A stretch of DNA of 64,000 nt. Origin: Ceratotherium simum simum (lineage: Eukaryota; Chordata; Mammalia; Perissodactyla; Rhinocerotidae). Where the stretch lies: contig NW_004454160.1 in NCBI RefSeq assembly GCF_000283155.1, forward strand, positions 4,378,845 through 4,442,844, read 5' to 3'. Positions 1 through 10,568 of this stretch are shown here, in pieces. Below the pieces are notes generated by a model. The model did not search any database. It was not told the origin of the DNA and worked only from the letters and a program-made list of their open reading frames with translations. The translations under genes and the position numbers were made by a program. How positions within the stretch are numbered: the first letter of the stretch is position 1; every line of letters starts with the position of its first letter.

Positions 1-170
1 CCCCAGTAGATAGTTGTGTGTCATAGCTGCACATCCTTCTAGTTGCTGTATGTGGGACGCGGCCTCAGCATGGCCGGAGAAGTGGTGCATCGGTGCGTGC
101 CTGGGATCCGAACCCGGGCCGCCAGCAGCGGAGTGCGTGCACTTAACCGCTAAGCCACAGGGCCGGCCCC
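1..170 (-). mobile_element. ERE SINE, cut by window edge
   Basis: tRNA-derived equine repetitive element read on the minus strand. Its head (complement of GCCACAGGGCCGGCCC) lies at about 154-169 and the box-B-like GGTTCGGATCC equivalent near 107-117. The 3' part (complement of CCCCAGTAGATAG) meets the first base of the window, so the A-rich tail and one target duplication are outside. Confidence 0.95.
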
Positions 171-174
171 TATG

Positions 175-1177
175 ATGAATATATTTTTAATGAACCTCCA
201 CGTACCCAGTACCCAGCTTCACCATTTATCAACATAAGACCAATTGTACTTTATAACCTCTACTATCCCACCCTTTGTTAGATTATTTTTTAAAACAATC
301 TCAGACTTTATATCACTTCATTCAAAAATACATCTCTAAAAGAGAAAAAAATACATCCCCAATACCATTATCTCACCTAAAAGAAATTAATAATTATTCC
401 TTAATACTGCTTAATATCCAGTCAGCATAAAAATTCTGATGATCTCATAAATGGTTATTTTATCCAAATAAGGGTCCAAACAACCTACACACATTGCTTT
501 TGGTGATATTTCTCAAGTCTTTTAAAATCTATATGACTATCTGTCTCCCTGCCCCAAGTATTTTTTTTACTTGCTATTTATTTGTTGAAAAAATTAGGTA
601 ATTCTTTTGGCTGTTGTATTCTCCAAGTGTCTTTAACATGCTCTTATATCCCCAGTGTTTGTATCCACTAGTGGTCGTATGTGTAGGCTTGAGCAGTTTG
701 AGATGAAACTTTTGGCAAAAGTATTTCATGGATGGTGCTATTTCCTGTTCCATCATGTCAGGAAGCACACGTTTGGTTGTCTCTCTTTTTGTGGTCTTAA
801 GGTTGATCTGTGGGTTCATACAGTGATCCAGGTTTTGTGGAGATTGAAGTTTCCAATTTGAAGAGGTTTCTTTTAAGAGAAAGAAGTCAAAATTACAAAT
901 ATAAAATTAGGTTCTAGTTCTCGGAAGGGGGCCATGCAAGTGAGGGGACTGACGCTTACACTATGATATTAGCTCATGGTAAATCCACCTCTGGATTTGG
1001 GTGAAATCAGCTTGACCCATCCATTATTAATTTCCCCATCGGCCTTTCACCAAATGGCTGTAGCATCCATTGATGATAATTGCCTACATCTAATTTTTTC
1101 ACTGTAAAATATTCTAGTTGTATCATTTTTTGTACATTTATTAGCTGGTCTTCTTGTATCAACTATTTGATTACCAT
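175..1177 (-). mobile_element. Old L1 3' UTR fragment, antisense
   Basis: The AT-rich text matches the antisense 3' UTR of older mammalian L1 (L1M-type): segments such as TGGTTGTCTCTCTTTTTGTGGT and the TTCATGGATGGTGCTATTTCCTG-like stretch are typical. The short reading frames here (for example minus strand 574-819) carry no ORF2 motifs and are incidental. The subfamily cannot be fixed by eye. Confidence 0.65.
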
Positions 1178-1770
1178 GAGAATCAGTCAGGGTCCAGACA
1201 GGAGAAAAAAATCACACAGTAATTTGAATAGAAAAATGTTAATATACGAAGTTATTAACTAATAATAGAAGATTAACCAACAGGGGGTTAAGTAACTCTA
1301 AAGAATATAGGAATAGCAGATACAGGGAACAGCCTCATACCTCTAGAGCTGAGTTGGAGCATCCAAGGGAGCGACAAGCTGGAGGAGGGTCTCCCCACCC
1401 CCAAGGCTGGAGAGAGTGTGGCTGTCGCCCACTGGATAGAGGAGAAGTTCACTGAAGTATTTTAGGCCAAGGCTGGCAAGCAGGAATCTGCCCACAGGGG
1501 TGCTGACAAAGCTCGCTGAGGTGTCCTCCACACTCTTGGCCACTGTGCACTGCAAGAACAAGCAGGAAAGCACACTGGAGCCAGAAAGAGAAACTCCTTC
1601 CTCCTGCAGCGTCCTTCCAGCATCCTCTACTGACAAAAGCTTAACAGTACGCCCCGCGGCAATAGGAGAAATGCTTACAGGGTCCAGCACCAGTATCACA
1701 ACACAGAGCCCAGAAGGGTGGATTGAGAGCTGAGAGGCAACACACTGATAACTGGCACGCCATGATATAT
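1178..1770 (-). mobile_element. L1M-type 3' UTR/3' end, antisense
   Basis: Begins with ATCAGTCAGGGTCC, the complement of the ...GGACCCTGACTGAT end of a class of old L1 3' UTRs. It continues with GC-richer antisense 3' UTR sequence related to the sense copy at 45590-45996. The overlapping reading frames on both strands (144 aa minus, 77 aa plus) lie wholly inside the repeat and are not gene candidates. Confidence 0.55.
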
Positions 1771-2339
1771 AGTTCATATAGGAAAGGCAGGATAAATGCT
1801 TTGTCTTTTCCCTTTATTTTCCAGTTTTCTGAATGAGTTAGTGCCTTGGAAACCTCCGAAGATCCCCATAATGATTTCAATAGTTGTCATTGCTGTTTTG
1901 AAATCATTATGAACTCATGAATTTTAACATATTTGAAGTGCTCAGTTCATTGCAGTTATTATTCTTTTTGATTGGCAGCATATATTTTAAACAGATCCAC
2001 TGCATGAAGAATGCATGTTTTCTCTCCTCTAATGTTTAGGGGAGATAAGATGGAAAACTATCTCAAAGCTTTTGGACGCAAAAATCCTTATGGTAGAGAA
2101 ACCTGTAGCATAGAGGAATCAGAGCTGAGGAGTTTCTTTTCTGTTGGTTCAAAAATTACCCTGAAACGTGGGAAATCCTGCCCTCGACTGCACACTAGCC
2201 AGAAAGTAAGGAAAGGAAGCATGGATGGTTAGCCTGTCAGGGTTTCCTCACTGGTGTATGATGAGCCACACATGTATTAACGCTTTCTGTGTATGCTATG
2301 AGGTTTAGAAGCATTGGATTAAATGACTGAGGCAGATTT
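1771..2339. other. Unassigned spacer with a perfect hairpin
   Basis: No gene or familiar repeat recognised. It holds a perfect 14-bp inverted repeat at 1867-1880 and 1898-1911, listed separately. The 73-aa plus-strand frame at 2011-2232 has no recognisable domain. Confidence 0.5.
1867..1911. repeat. Perfect 14-bp inverted repeat, 17-nt loop
   Basis: CATAATGATTTCAA at 1867-1880 is exactly complementary to TTGAAATCATTATG at 1898-1911, with a 17-nt spacer. It could be the core of a degenerate foldback element or chance. No flanking target duplication was found. Confidence 0.8.
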
Positions 2340-2845
2340 CTCAGCCCACGGGCTCTTTTACAGTGTGACTTTTCCACGCCTCCCTGAAGGGGGGGAGCCC
2401 AGTTCCCCTCTCCTTGAATGTAGTCTGTGCAATAGTTCACTTGTAACCGGCAGAATGCCGTGGGAGTGGTGCTGCATGAATTCTGAGGCCAGATCAGAAA
2501 AGGCCTTGCAGGCTACTGCCTGGTTCTCTTGTCATGCTTGTCCTTGGGGAAGCTAGACACCAGGTCTGAAGTCCAGCTGCCCTGAGTTGACTGTACTGGA
2601 GAGGCCATGTCTGGGCTCTCTAGTCGACAGCCCCTTCAGCCTAGTTGAGCCTTCAGATACCGCAGCTCCGGCTAACATCTGACTGTAGCCAATAGAGAGA
2701 GACCCCAAGTGAGAACTGCCTAGCCATGCCCTTCCTGAACTTTTGACCCACAAAATCATAAGTAAAATAATATGGTTGTTTCAAGGTGCTAAGTTTTGGG
2801 GTAATTTGTAACTCAGCAATAGTAGTTGGTATAAAGGTCTTGAAG
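2340..2845 (+). mobile_element. Interspersed repeat 3' end (L1M-like)
   Basis: Ends in GGTGCTAAGTTTTGGGGTAATTTGT..CAGCAATAGTAGTTGGTATA. This is the common terminal signature of a class of old mammalian repeats, preceded by AAGTGAGAACTGCCTAGCC..CTGAACTTTTGACCCAC. I think it is an old L1 3' end, but an LTR is not excluded. Related ends occur at about 6690-6900 and 38020-38375. Confidence 0.5.
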
Positions 2846-2919
2846 GCCTTTTCTACACAGATGACAAATCAAGATTGTGTGCAGGCCTATGAATTATAGG
2901 TATTCTGCAGAGGAGATTT

Positions 2920-3136
2920 TTTTTTTTTTTTTAAGATTTTATTTATTTATTTATTTTCCCCCCAAAGCCCCAGGAGATAATTGTATGTCATAACTGCACA
3001 TCCTTCCAGCCGCTGTATGTGGGACGCAGCCTCAGCATGGCTGGAGAAGCGGTGCATCGGTGCGCGCCCGGGATCCGAACCCGGGCCGCCAGCAGCGGAG
3101 CGCGTGCACTTAACAGCTAAGCCACGGGGCTGGCCC
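2920..3136 (-). mobile_element. ERE SINE with 15-bp TSD
   Basis: Complete ERE on the minus strand. The poly-A tail (as T-run and TTTATTTATTTATTT) is at the low-coordinate end and the GGCCAGCCCC head at about 3127-3136. It is flanked by identical direct repeats CTGCAGAGGAGATTT at 2905-2919 and 3137-3151, the mark of L1-mediated integration. It lacks the extra tail modules seen in other copies. Confidence 0.95.
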
Positions 3137-3399
3137 CTGCAGAGGAGATTTAAAAAGTAGAGGCCTACTTCTAAGCTCTGGTATGAGGATTCCTTGAGTC
3201 TGTGGGCAAGCCGCGGTCGTTCCTCCATGGGCATTATGTCTCCTGAGTCACCCTTCTCCTAGCCTGGTATGGACAAGTACCCTTCCCTGGCTACTTGCAG
3301 ATCTGTCACTCATTCTGGGTAATAGCAGGAGAGGAACAGTGGCTTTCCTTCAAATGTGTCTTATTGTTTTAGCTGTTGGAAGAATGTACTATTCTTAAG

Positions 3400-3600
3400 A
3401 GACAGTGAGAAGTGGAAGAAGAAGCATGGAATCTAGAGTCAAAAGACCTGGGTTCAAGTCCAGATTAATTCATGGACTAGCTCTGTGAGCTTGGGGAAAT
3501 TATTTAACAGCTTTGGCCCCACTTTCCCCATCTGAAAACAGGAAAAATAACCTGTGTCCCTTAGAGATGTTGGGAGGATTAAATAAGATTACATCTATGA
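3400..3600 (+). mobile_element. MIR SINE
   Basis: Recognisable core: AGTCAAAAGACCTGGGTTCAAGTCC, then CTAGCTCTGTGAGCTTGGGGAAATTA and CCCCATCTGAAAACAGG...GGATTAAATAAGAT. This is the standard order of an ancient mammalian-wide interspersed repeat in the sense direction. Confidence 0.9.
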
Positions 3601-3866
3601 AATCCTAGAAGTTTTAACCAGTTTGTTTGAGCTTCTTTTCCTACTTTTATGCCTTTTCATTTTATTGTTAGAAAATTTAAAAATATAGAAAGTACAAAAA
3701 AGAAAAGAACAATCGTTCATATTCTCACAACTGGGAATTACCACCATTAACGTCTTGACTTACTTCCAGTCTTTTTTTTTTAACCACTCCATTGGTTGTT
3801 TTGGAAACACTGAGAAATATTATGTACTTATTAGAAATTCTTCAGTCATACAGAAAAATGCCCCCA

Positions 3867-4168
3867 GGAGTCGGCACCGTGGCTTAGCAGTTAAGCGCGC
3901 GTGCTCCGCTACTGGCAGCCCAGGTTCAGATCCCGGGCGCACACCGATGGCACCGCTTGTCCGGCCATGCTGGGGCGGCGTCCCACATACAGCAACTAGA
4001 AGGATGTGCAACTATGACATACAACTATCTACTGGGGCTTTGGGGTGAAAAAGGGACAAAAAGGAGGAGGATTGGCAATAGATTTTAGCTCAGGGCCGGT
4101 CTTCCTCAGCAAAAAGAGGAGGATTGGCATGGATGTTAGCTCAGGGCTGATCTTCCTCACACAAAAAA
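3867..4168 (+). mobile_element. ERE SINE, long form with two tail modules
   Basis: ERE head at 3869 onward (GTCGGCACCGTGGCTTAGCAGTTAAG), body to CTACTGGGGCTTTGGGG, then two tandem tail modules of about 50 bp (GGAGGATTGGCA..GTTAGCTCAGG..CTTCCTCA). It is flanked by near-identical 15-bp duplications at 3852-3866 and 4169-4183 (AGAAAA[A/G]TGCCCCCA). The reading frames crossing it are incidental. Confidence 0.95.
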
Positions 4169-4183
4169 AGAAAAGTGCCCCCA

Positions 4184-5089
4184 AATATAGAGTGCTTCAT
4201 GAAAGTGCAAATCTCTGTCATTCCAATGTTTTCATGTCTGTGATGCCTCTGTCAGCATCCTGGCACATTTTTAAATATGAGGACTTTTATTGGTATGTAT
4301 GAAGAAATTCAGTTTTATCTACTGTCACTCCCTGGTTTTTTGGATGTCCTTTAACTTCGGGTCACTATTTGAGTACAACTATTTACCGCCTTGGCTGGGC
4401 CCTCCCATCCTCAGGAGGCAACATTATTGTTCTAGTCAACAGGAGAACTGTCTCTGCCACCACCGTGCCTTCTGCCTCTTTTGCAGCAAATTGTACTCAA
4501 CTCTCCTCCACATCCCACTGTCTGCTCAGCTCAACATTCCATCTGATGTATCATTGTGGTTACAGAACGTATCGTCAGCTGTATCAGAAGCAAATTTTGC
4601 ACATGAATCTGCATTTGGTGGCACAACTGTGAAGGGTGTGTGGTATCCAATGTTTGTGGCATACTGGCAGAAATTCCGATTCTACTCTTTTGGTGTTCCC
4701 TTCTATGTGGGCCACACGGCAGTCATGTCCACATGGTTGACCCTGTACCTGTTTTGATTTAATCCTCCCTCCAGCCCTTGTGACCTCCCAGTGTCTCCAC
4801 AGGGCTGGGCCTCTGTCCTGTGGCTCTGCTCCTCATGGGTCCAGGAGCAGGGAAGGCAGTGCTGGGGTCCTTCCTGGTGGACAGGGTTGAGGTTTCTCTC
4901 ACTGGGCACGAAAACCACCTAAGACTGGGGGAGGGCATGCACCAGTAACCTGCTTCCTCAGAGAGGACTTATTTTGAGCTCATCTACACATTCCCTGGGA
5001 GTCCTGAGGAGCTTTCTAGACTTCAGGGTTCCTGCATGTGAGCTGTTGGGTATGAGATGTTAAAGAAAAAATATTATTTAACTTGTAAA
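4184..5089. other. Spacer, no gene recognised
   Basis: It contains a 155-codon plus-strand frame at 4290-4757, but I recognise no domain, signal peptide or splice pattern in it. I see no familiar repeat here. It may hold very degraded repeat sequence. Confidence 0.4.
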
Positions 5090-5660
5090 AAAAAAACTAT
5101 TCATGGCACCCTTCGGGCATGGTAAGGCAGACTTTCTCAGGGGGACTATCATGATCGGTATAGGGTCTACTGCAAGGGGGAAGGAGATTTCGCTCCACTT
5201 GCCACCACAAACTAACTGCCCCAGTAACTCAAAGGAGGTTTCAAAGCACTTAATTGTTTCTCAAAGGTGTTTTTTAGTTATGTTAAGAGATGCAATCACC
5301 AACTGCACTGAGCCGGTCCAAACTCCACCACAAGAGCGAGGCCTGTGCAGACGGGCTGAAAAATGTCCAAGAGTTACCTTGCTTCATTTTAATGTTAAGC
5401 TCTCCATCCCAGGAGGAGCTTAGGCCTTTTTACTATAACATGTGATATCTGTGGAAGCATGTTTTCAAAGTGCCCCTGGGCAAGTGAATACCCACCTCTA
5501 CCGTGATGATGAAAGCTCACTTTTGAATATTCATTCCTCACCGGAAATAAAAAGTACCTGTTTTCCCTTGCTCAGGGGCCACGACTTTGGAAGTGATTTC
5601 TTGTGGTCTCTTTATTTGCTGCAAATAAATTTTACTTTGTGTGGCAATTATTTCTGGTGA
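5090..5660 (+). mobile_element. Probable LTR (old endogenous retroviral)
   Basis: About 570 bp resembling a retroviral LTR. There is a polyadenylation signal AATAAA at 5546-5551 and a second near 5623, with a GT-rich stretch TTTTACTTTGTGTGGCAATTATTTCTGG downstream. I could not define clean TG...CA ends or a target duplication, so the boundaries are approximate. No internal retroviral gene follows. Confidence 0.4.
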
Positions 5661-5689
5661 GGGCTTTGATTTCAACTCACCAAGAGATG

Positions 5690-6110
5690 AACTCACTTTG
5701 GTTCAGTAACTCTGAATACAACAAGGAAAAGTAGGAATTTATAGCCAAGGAGCAGGGTGGGGTCAGTGGATGGAAAATTACTAATAGGAAACATCAGGGG
5801 TAAGGGAGGATTCTGGCCAAATTGACCTACCAGGATTCTTGCTGAAGACAGGCCGGGGTGATCAGACATCACTGGGGGATGGTGGAGGATGAGGAACTGA
5901 TCAGATATGAGGGTGATCAGATATCGAGGGTGGGGGTGATTGCCAAACTGACTTAGCAGGATTTTTGCTAAATTTGGACAATGCAGAGACAAACATGAAA
6001 GCCCCAAAGTCAGGGCTTGGTTGAGAAGAGAGTTCAGAGGAGCCTAAATAGAGTTTGGTCAAAGAGAGAATCTTGGTCAGGGAGCAGGTGTTGATCGGTG
6101 CTCAGAAATC
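5690..6110. repeat. LTR-like sequence with imperfect direct repeats
   Basis: It contains a diverged duplicated unit. TGGCCAAATTGACCTACCAGGATTCTTGCT at about 5814 recurs as TGCCAAACTGACTTAGCAGGATTTTTGCT at about 5941, with GATCAGA-A/T-ATC boxes between. It may be a continuation of the adjoining LTR-like element or a separate old element. There is no coding content. Confidence 0.4.
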
Positions 6111-6689
6111 CACGTATCATGACAATACATGACCCGGCACTTCTGTTGGCCTTGGGCCTGAGTCCCAGAGGACAGAGTGCTGCTGGTTGTGTCATCCTCA
6201 GCGTTTCCTGCTACCTGGGGTCCTCCACCCAACAGCCGTGCCCCTGTCAAGAGTCAGGAAGAACACCAGAAGCAGAGGACTGGAGGACAAAGGCCTTCTT
6301 GGGCTTCAGCAAAATGAAAGCTGAGGGCAGGAGCTGGGAGTGGAAGAAAAGAATTTTCCAGATAAAAATGGCCTGCAGGAGCACTTAGCTCTTCTCATCT
6401 CCCTCCACAGGGCATTTTCAGAGTTACTGCTTACTTCTCTTCTAGTCTTCTCCAAAACCCTGCTCCCTGACCCCTTGGGCTGCCAGCCGGCTGGTGCAAA
6501 CAACCCCAAAGAGCCCACTTTAAAGCAAAGCCTTTGGAATAAGTCCTTCTCTCACTCAAAAGTGCCTTTAAGTGTAATTGTTGCCCAGAAACCACTTAAC
6601 CCATTTGCACTCATGTTAGTACACAGCAGACTAATAACTTGAGACATTAACCACGTTGGGTTTTTCACTTCGAATACCACTAGCATTTG
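6111..6689. other. Spacer, nothing recognised
   Basis: No repeat family or gene recognised. Overlapping short frames on both strands (96-100 codons) show no coding character. Confidence 0.4.
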
Positions 6690-6900
6690 TACATTGAGAT
6701 GGGAGGCTGCCATTTGCCCCAGGGGGGAGTTGTCAGGCAAGGATTAGATTTATGGTGGAGAAGGAGGCTGGGTCCCTGAATCCCTGCTTAGGAGAGAGCC
6801 ACTCTTACAGAAGCCCCACATTAGATATAAAGAGACAAGAAATAAACTTTTTTGTGTTAAATCACTGAGCCTTCAGGGTTTATCTGTTACTAATACAATG
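6690..6900 (+). mobile_element. Interspersed repeat 3' end (L1M-like)
   Basis: Terminal signature AAATCACTGAGCC..GGGTTTATCTGTTACTAATACAATG, after GACAAGAAATAAACTTTTTTGTG. It is of the same general class as the end at 2700-2845. It is truncated and diverged, and the family is uncertain. Confidence 0.45.
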
Positions 6901-7281
6901 AGCTCCACACTATGAAGACTGAGGCCATTTATCTAGAGTTAACTGCTCTTGTCAAATTCAATGCATGGCAAATGTAATCTGACAAGTCTCTCAGTTGTTT
7001 GGCAGCCCTTCAGGTTTTGACATCAGCTGTTATTGTGCTGCATGACAACTAGGCATCAATAATAAACATTTCACAAAAATGATTATAATAGCTTTTGCTT
7101 TTTAAAAGACAAACTGATTTCCTACTCTTTTTCTCCTCTGGTACCTACACTTGGCATCAGTCAGTAATTGCTTCTGATATTATGCACATTATCATCCTTA
7201 AAACTGTGGCATTAATAGGCAGATAATATCTAGAACATGGGGGTTGACAACCCTGCTGCAGTCTAGACTGGTCATATTATG
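6901..7281. other. AT-rich spacer, nothing recognised
   Basis: No reading frame, RNA gene or familiar repeat seen before the LTR target duplication that begins at 7282. Confidence 0.4.
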
Positions 7282-7285
7282 ACTG

Positions 7286-7865
7286 TGAAGGGTAGCAGAA
7301 TATGCCACCCCAAAATATACCACTTTGGCACAAGAGTTATTTTGGGCTGAATGCAGTTGAGAGGAAGCAGATAAAAGAAAGCTCTCTGCCCTCCCCCATT
7401 TGCCTAAAAGCAGGAAATAAATTTGTAAATGTGTCCCTCCTCCCCTCCCTACTAGGAGAGACAGAAGTTAATCACCAGAGATAAGGTGAGACCCTTATCA
7501 GCCCAGAGACCAGCACCCAAGAAAATTATATAACAAATTTTGCTAAAACTAGCCCTTATCTACCATTAGTTTCCCTGTATATTTGCCTTCCCACAATTTG
7601 CCGCCCTAGAAACTCAAAGTTCTTTTTCTTTGTCTTGTCGTTTCTCTAAAAACACATTGTTCTTTTGTTAAGAGGCTGTATAAGCCCACGTTCTAACCAC
7701 TCTCTGAATTACTCATCACTGTGTGCTCCCATGTGTATGCATGATGTACATGTTAATAAACTTCTGTTTGTTTTTCCTCTTGTTAATTGTCTTTTGTTAC
7801 TCTAATTTGCAGGGTCTCCACCAATGAAAATAAGGTAGGGAAAAAGCGGTTTCTCTTCCCCTACA
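7286..7865 (+). mobile_element. Solo LTR of an endogenous retrovirus
   Basis: A 580-bp element with canonical TG...CA ends. The termini are short inverted repeats (TGAAGGG at the start, CCCTACA at the end), flanked by direct repeats ACTG at 7282-7285 and 7866-7869. A polyadenylation signal AATAAA lies at 7755-7760 with a GT/T-rich stretch following, the expected U3-R-U5 order. No gag, pol or env sequence adjoins it, so it is a solo LTR left by recombination. A 4-bp duplication favours an ERV1-type (class I) origin. The exact family is unknown. Confidence 0.8.
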
Positions 7866-7869
7866 ACTG

Positions 7870-8869
7870 GAACTTACCTTCAGGTCTGGGCTCCCCTCTT
7901 TTATGTTGGAGAGAAACAAAGTGGAGCCTAAGAACACATCAACCAGGATGGAGAAGGGGTTCAGAAACGCCATATGGGAGAGGCGGAGGGACTGAGAGAA
8001 AAAGAAAATTCCGGGAAGATGTGGTAAGTGTCTTAACCTATTTGAAAGGCTGTCAAGTTGAAGAGGGATTAGATTTACACTCTGGCCCCAAGGGGCAGAA
8101 ACAGAACCAACTGACTAAAAGCTCCCAGTGAGAAATATTTCAATAAAGGAAGAACTTTCTAGCAGGGTAGGAGTATCCGAAAATGGAGATAAATGTGGTG
8201 TGAAGAAGGAAGTTACTGCTGATGTAAAGGAAGAAAGGGATGGGAGAGAAGAAAGGAAAAACCAGAGGCTTCTATACAGAAGTAACAGCACCTTCTGGTT
8301 TCATTTGAAGGTTTGAAGTAGTTTTCTGCCTTAGGTTAGCTTTGAGTCAGACTGCTTCATTGTTCTGGAAAAAGCCACTCCTAAAGAACCTTTTGTTATG
8401 CAAATATGGAACAATGACACTTTTCTGGAATGACAGGTTTGAGAGCCTGGCTCTCAGGAACTGAACTGCACTGCATAATAAAGCAAAATATTTTTTGTTT
8501 TTTTGTGAGAAAAGTTGCATCTCTACTATGTTTCTGGGAGAAAAATGTTTCTTTCCTAAACATGGATTTGAACTACATGCACTATTTGTATCTTACAGCT
8601 TGACCTTGTGGAGGTGTGAATGTGTGCTCTTCTTGTTCAGCAGTTGCTCAGGAGAGATTCCGCAGATGGTGGGAGGGCCAGGCCAGCCCACCTTCACCCT
8701 GAGCTGGAGACACAGCTTAGACTATTCATGTCACACTTACCTTCCAGGAATGAGTGAACCAGACTTGGAGAAAGTACTGGTGTAGAATTTTCAGCTTTTG
8801 ATGGATCCATTTGGAGGATTTAGGGTAGTGTTCCTCAGAGCCTGGTCCAAGGACAGATATATTCAGTTT
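7870..8869. other. Spacer, purine-rich; no gene recognised
   Basis: The plus-strand frames at 7787-8131 (which begins inside the LTR) and 8128-8316 are short, biased to Lys/Glu/Arg because the DNA is purine-rich, and have no known domain. I see no RNA gene or clear repeat. Confidence 0.4.
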
Positions 8870-9305
8870 AAAGAATAATTATAAAACAAACATCTGTGTA
8901 ATCAATCACCAGTCATAACAGAACATTGATTTCAAGATCAAGTACCCTGTATGTCTTCCAGTCACAAGTGCTCCATTCCATTGCTTGTCTTTATAGTTTT
9001 AACATCCATGTATCCCTAAAGACCATTTTCTTAGTTTTGACTTTTTGAACTTTACTTAAATTGAATCATATTGTGTGTCTCCTTCTTTGGCTATTTTTAC
9101 TCATGATTCATCCATGTTGCTGTCTGTTGCTATGTTTCATTCCTTCATAGTGCTGATGGGTATTCCATCTACCACAATTTATTTGTCCAATTTACAGTTA
9201 GTGGGCATTTGGGTTATTTCTAATTTTTTTGTTATTAAGGCAATGGTGCTATGGACTTGCTTGTGCAAGTTTCCTGAAGCACATGTGCAAGAATTTTTCT
9301 AGTGT

Positions 9306-9486
9306 GTGGTTCTCACAATGTGGTCCCAGCGTCAGATTACCTGGGAACTTGTTAGAAACGGAAAATCTCAACTCACTCTTCAGACCTACGGAATCCAAAA
9401 TGCTGAGAGAGGGAGAGGTCCAGCCATCTGTGTTTTAGCAAGCCACCCAGCTGTGCTAATGCCAGAGTAAAGTTTAAAAACCATGC
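9306..9486 (+). mobile_element. MER20-type hAT DNA transposon relic
   Basis: A 181-bp non-autonomous element starting GTGGTTCTCACAATGTGGTCCC and ending AGTTTAAAAACCATGC, with ACCTGGGAACTTGTTAGAAA and CAGACCTACGGAATC inside; this is the MER20 pattern. It is flanked by an 8-bp target duplication with one mismatch (TCTAGTGT at 9298-9305, TCTAGCGT at 9487-9494), as expected for hAT elements. It sits within the antisense L1. Confidence 0.9.
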
Positions 9487-9640
9487 TCTAGCGTATGTAT
9501 CTAGGGGTGAAATTGCTGGGCTCATGTTCAAGTTTGCTAGATGATGTCAATCTGTTTTCCAAAGTGATTATGCCAATTTACACTTTATTGGCAATGTATG
9601 AGAGTCTCTTTTTTTCCATAGCCTTGTCAATACTTAGTTT

Positions 9641-10209
9641 TGCAAGTGCAGGCCCTCTGAGACCAGTTCAACAGACCCCATCTCTTATCACCAGAGTAAT
9701 TAAGAATTGTCTTTCAGGAAATTTGCAAAGTCACATAGTCAGAGCATGCGCAGAAGAAGAAACCTTGACCTGAAATGACCACAGAACCAAAGATTCTCCT
9801 CCCACAGAACCAAAAGACAAGAACATGACCGAAACTTAAAAGTTGGACTCTTAGCAGAAGCAAGGTGTTGATCATTCAGGAATATCTGGTGTTAAAATTC
9901 CTTCCCCACCTTACTATAAACGTTTAAAACCTTACCATAAATGTTTAGAACCTTACCATAAATGCTTGAAGCCCACCAATCAAAACCTGTCCCACACATG
10001 TTTCCATGTGCCAGCCTGTTCTCCTTAACCTCTTAAATTTTGCCCCAAATCCTGAATTGGGGAGACAGATCTGAGGGTACCCACCCTCTGTCTCTCTGCA
10101 GATTGATGTTGCAGAATAAAGCTGATTTCTTTTCCCAAAAGCTGATGCCGTAATTAATTGGCTTTTTTATGCACATTGGGTAGGACAACTCCATTTTTGT
10201 ACAGTAACA
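9641..10209 (+). mobile_element. ERV1-type solo LTR
   Basis: A 569-bp LTR starting TGCAAGTG and ending AGTAACA, flanked by GTTT at 9637-9640 and 10210-10213. Removing it restores continuous L1 sequence (ATACTTAGTTTTGTCAGTC). The downstream half contains GAATTGGGGAGACAGATCTGAG, AATAAA at 10115-10120 and a U5-like TTAATTGGCTTTTTTATGCACATTGGG, which resembles mammalian class I retroviral LTRs. A near-tandem motif (CCTTA[C/-]..TAAA[C/T]G-TTTA) repeats three times at about 9910-9970. No internal genes remain. Confidence 0.85.
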
Positions 10210-10292
10210 GTTTTGTCAGTCTTTTTACTTTAGCTATTCTAGTGGGTATGAAGTGGTACTTTATTGTGGTTTTACTTTGCATTTCACTTTTC

Positions 10293-10555
10293 TTTTCTTT
10301 CTTTTTTTTTAAGGAAGATTGGCCCTGCGCTAACATCTGTTGCCAATCTTTCTCTTTTTCTTTTTTCTACCCAAAGCCCCGGTACATAGTTGTATACAAC
10401 ATAGTGGTAGAGTTGTAGCTCTTCTATATGGCATGCTGCTTCAGCATAGCTTGATGAGCGGTGAGTAGGTCTGCGCCCAGGATCCGAACTGGTGAACCCC
10501 AGGCCCCCGAAGCGGATTGCACAAACTCAACCACTACGCCACCAGGCTGGCCCCA
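10293..10555 (-). mobile_element. ERE-family SINE, variant head, one tail module
   Basis: Minus-strand tRNA-derived SINE. The head (complement of CCACCAGGCTGGCCCC) ends near 10554 and a tail module (AGGAAGATTGGCCCTGCGCTAACATCTG) lies at about 10312-10340. It is flanked by CATTTCACTTTTC at 10280-10292 and 10556-10568, sequence belonging to the L1 host. Its middle differs from the common ERE (GAACTGGTGAACCCCAGGCC), indicating a distinct subfamily. Confidence 0.9.
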
Positions 10556-10568
10556 CATTTCACTTTTC

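Noticed and set aside
1343..1777. 144-codon minus-strand frame
   Set aside because: It overlaps an L1-type 3' UTR, and a competing frame is open on the other strand.
4290..4757. 155-codon plus-strand frame as a gene
   Set aside because: No domain, no signal peptide, no splice context. A second phase on the same strand is also open.
7286..10209. The two nearby LTRs as a single provirus
   Set aside because: They differ in sequence, have different target duplications (ACTG and GTTT), and the intervening DNA is L1 and spacer, not retroviral genes.
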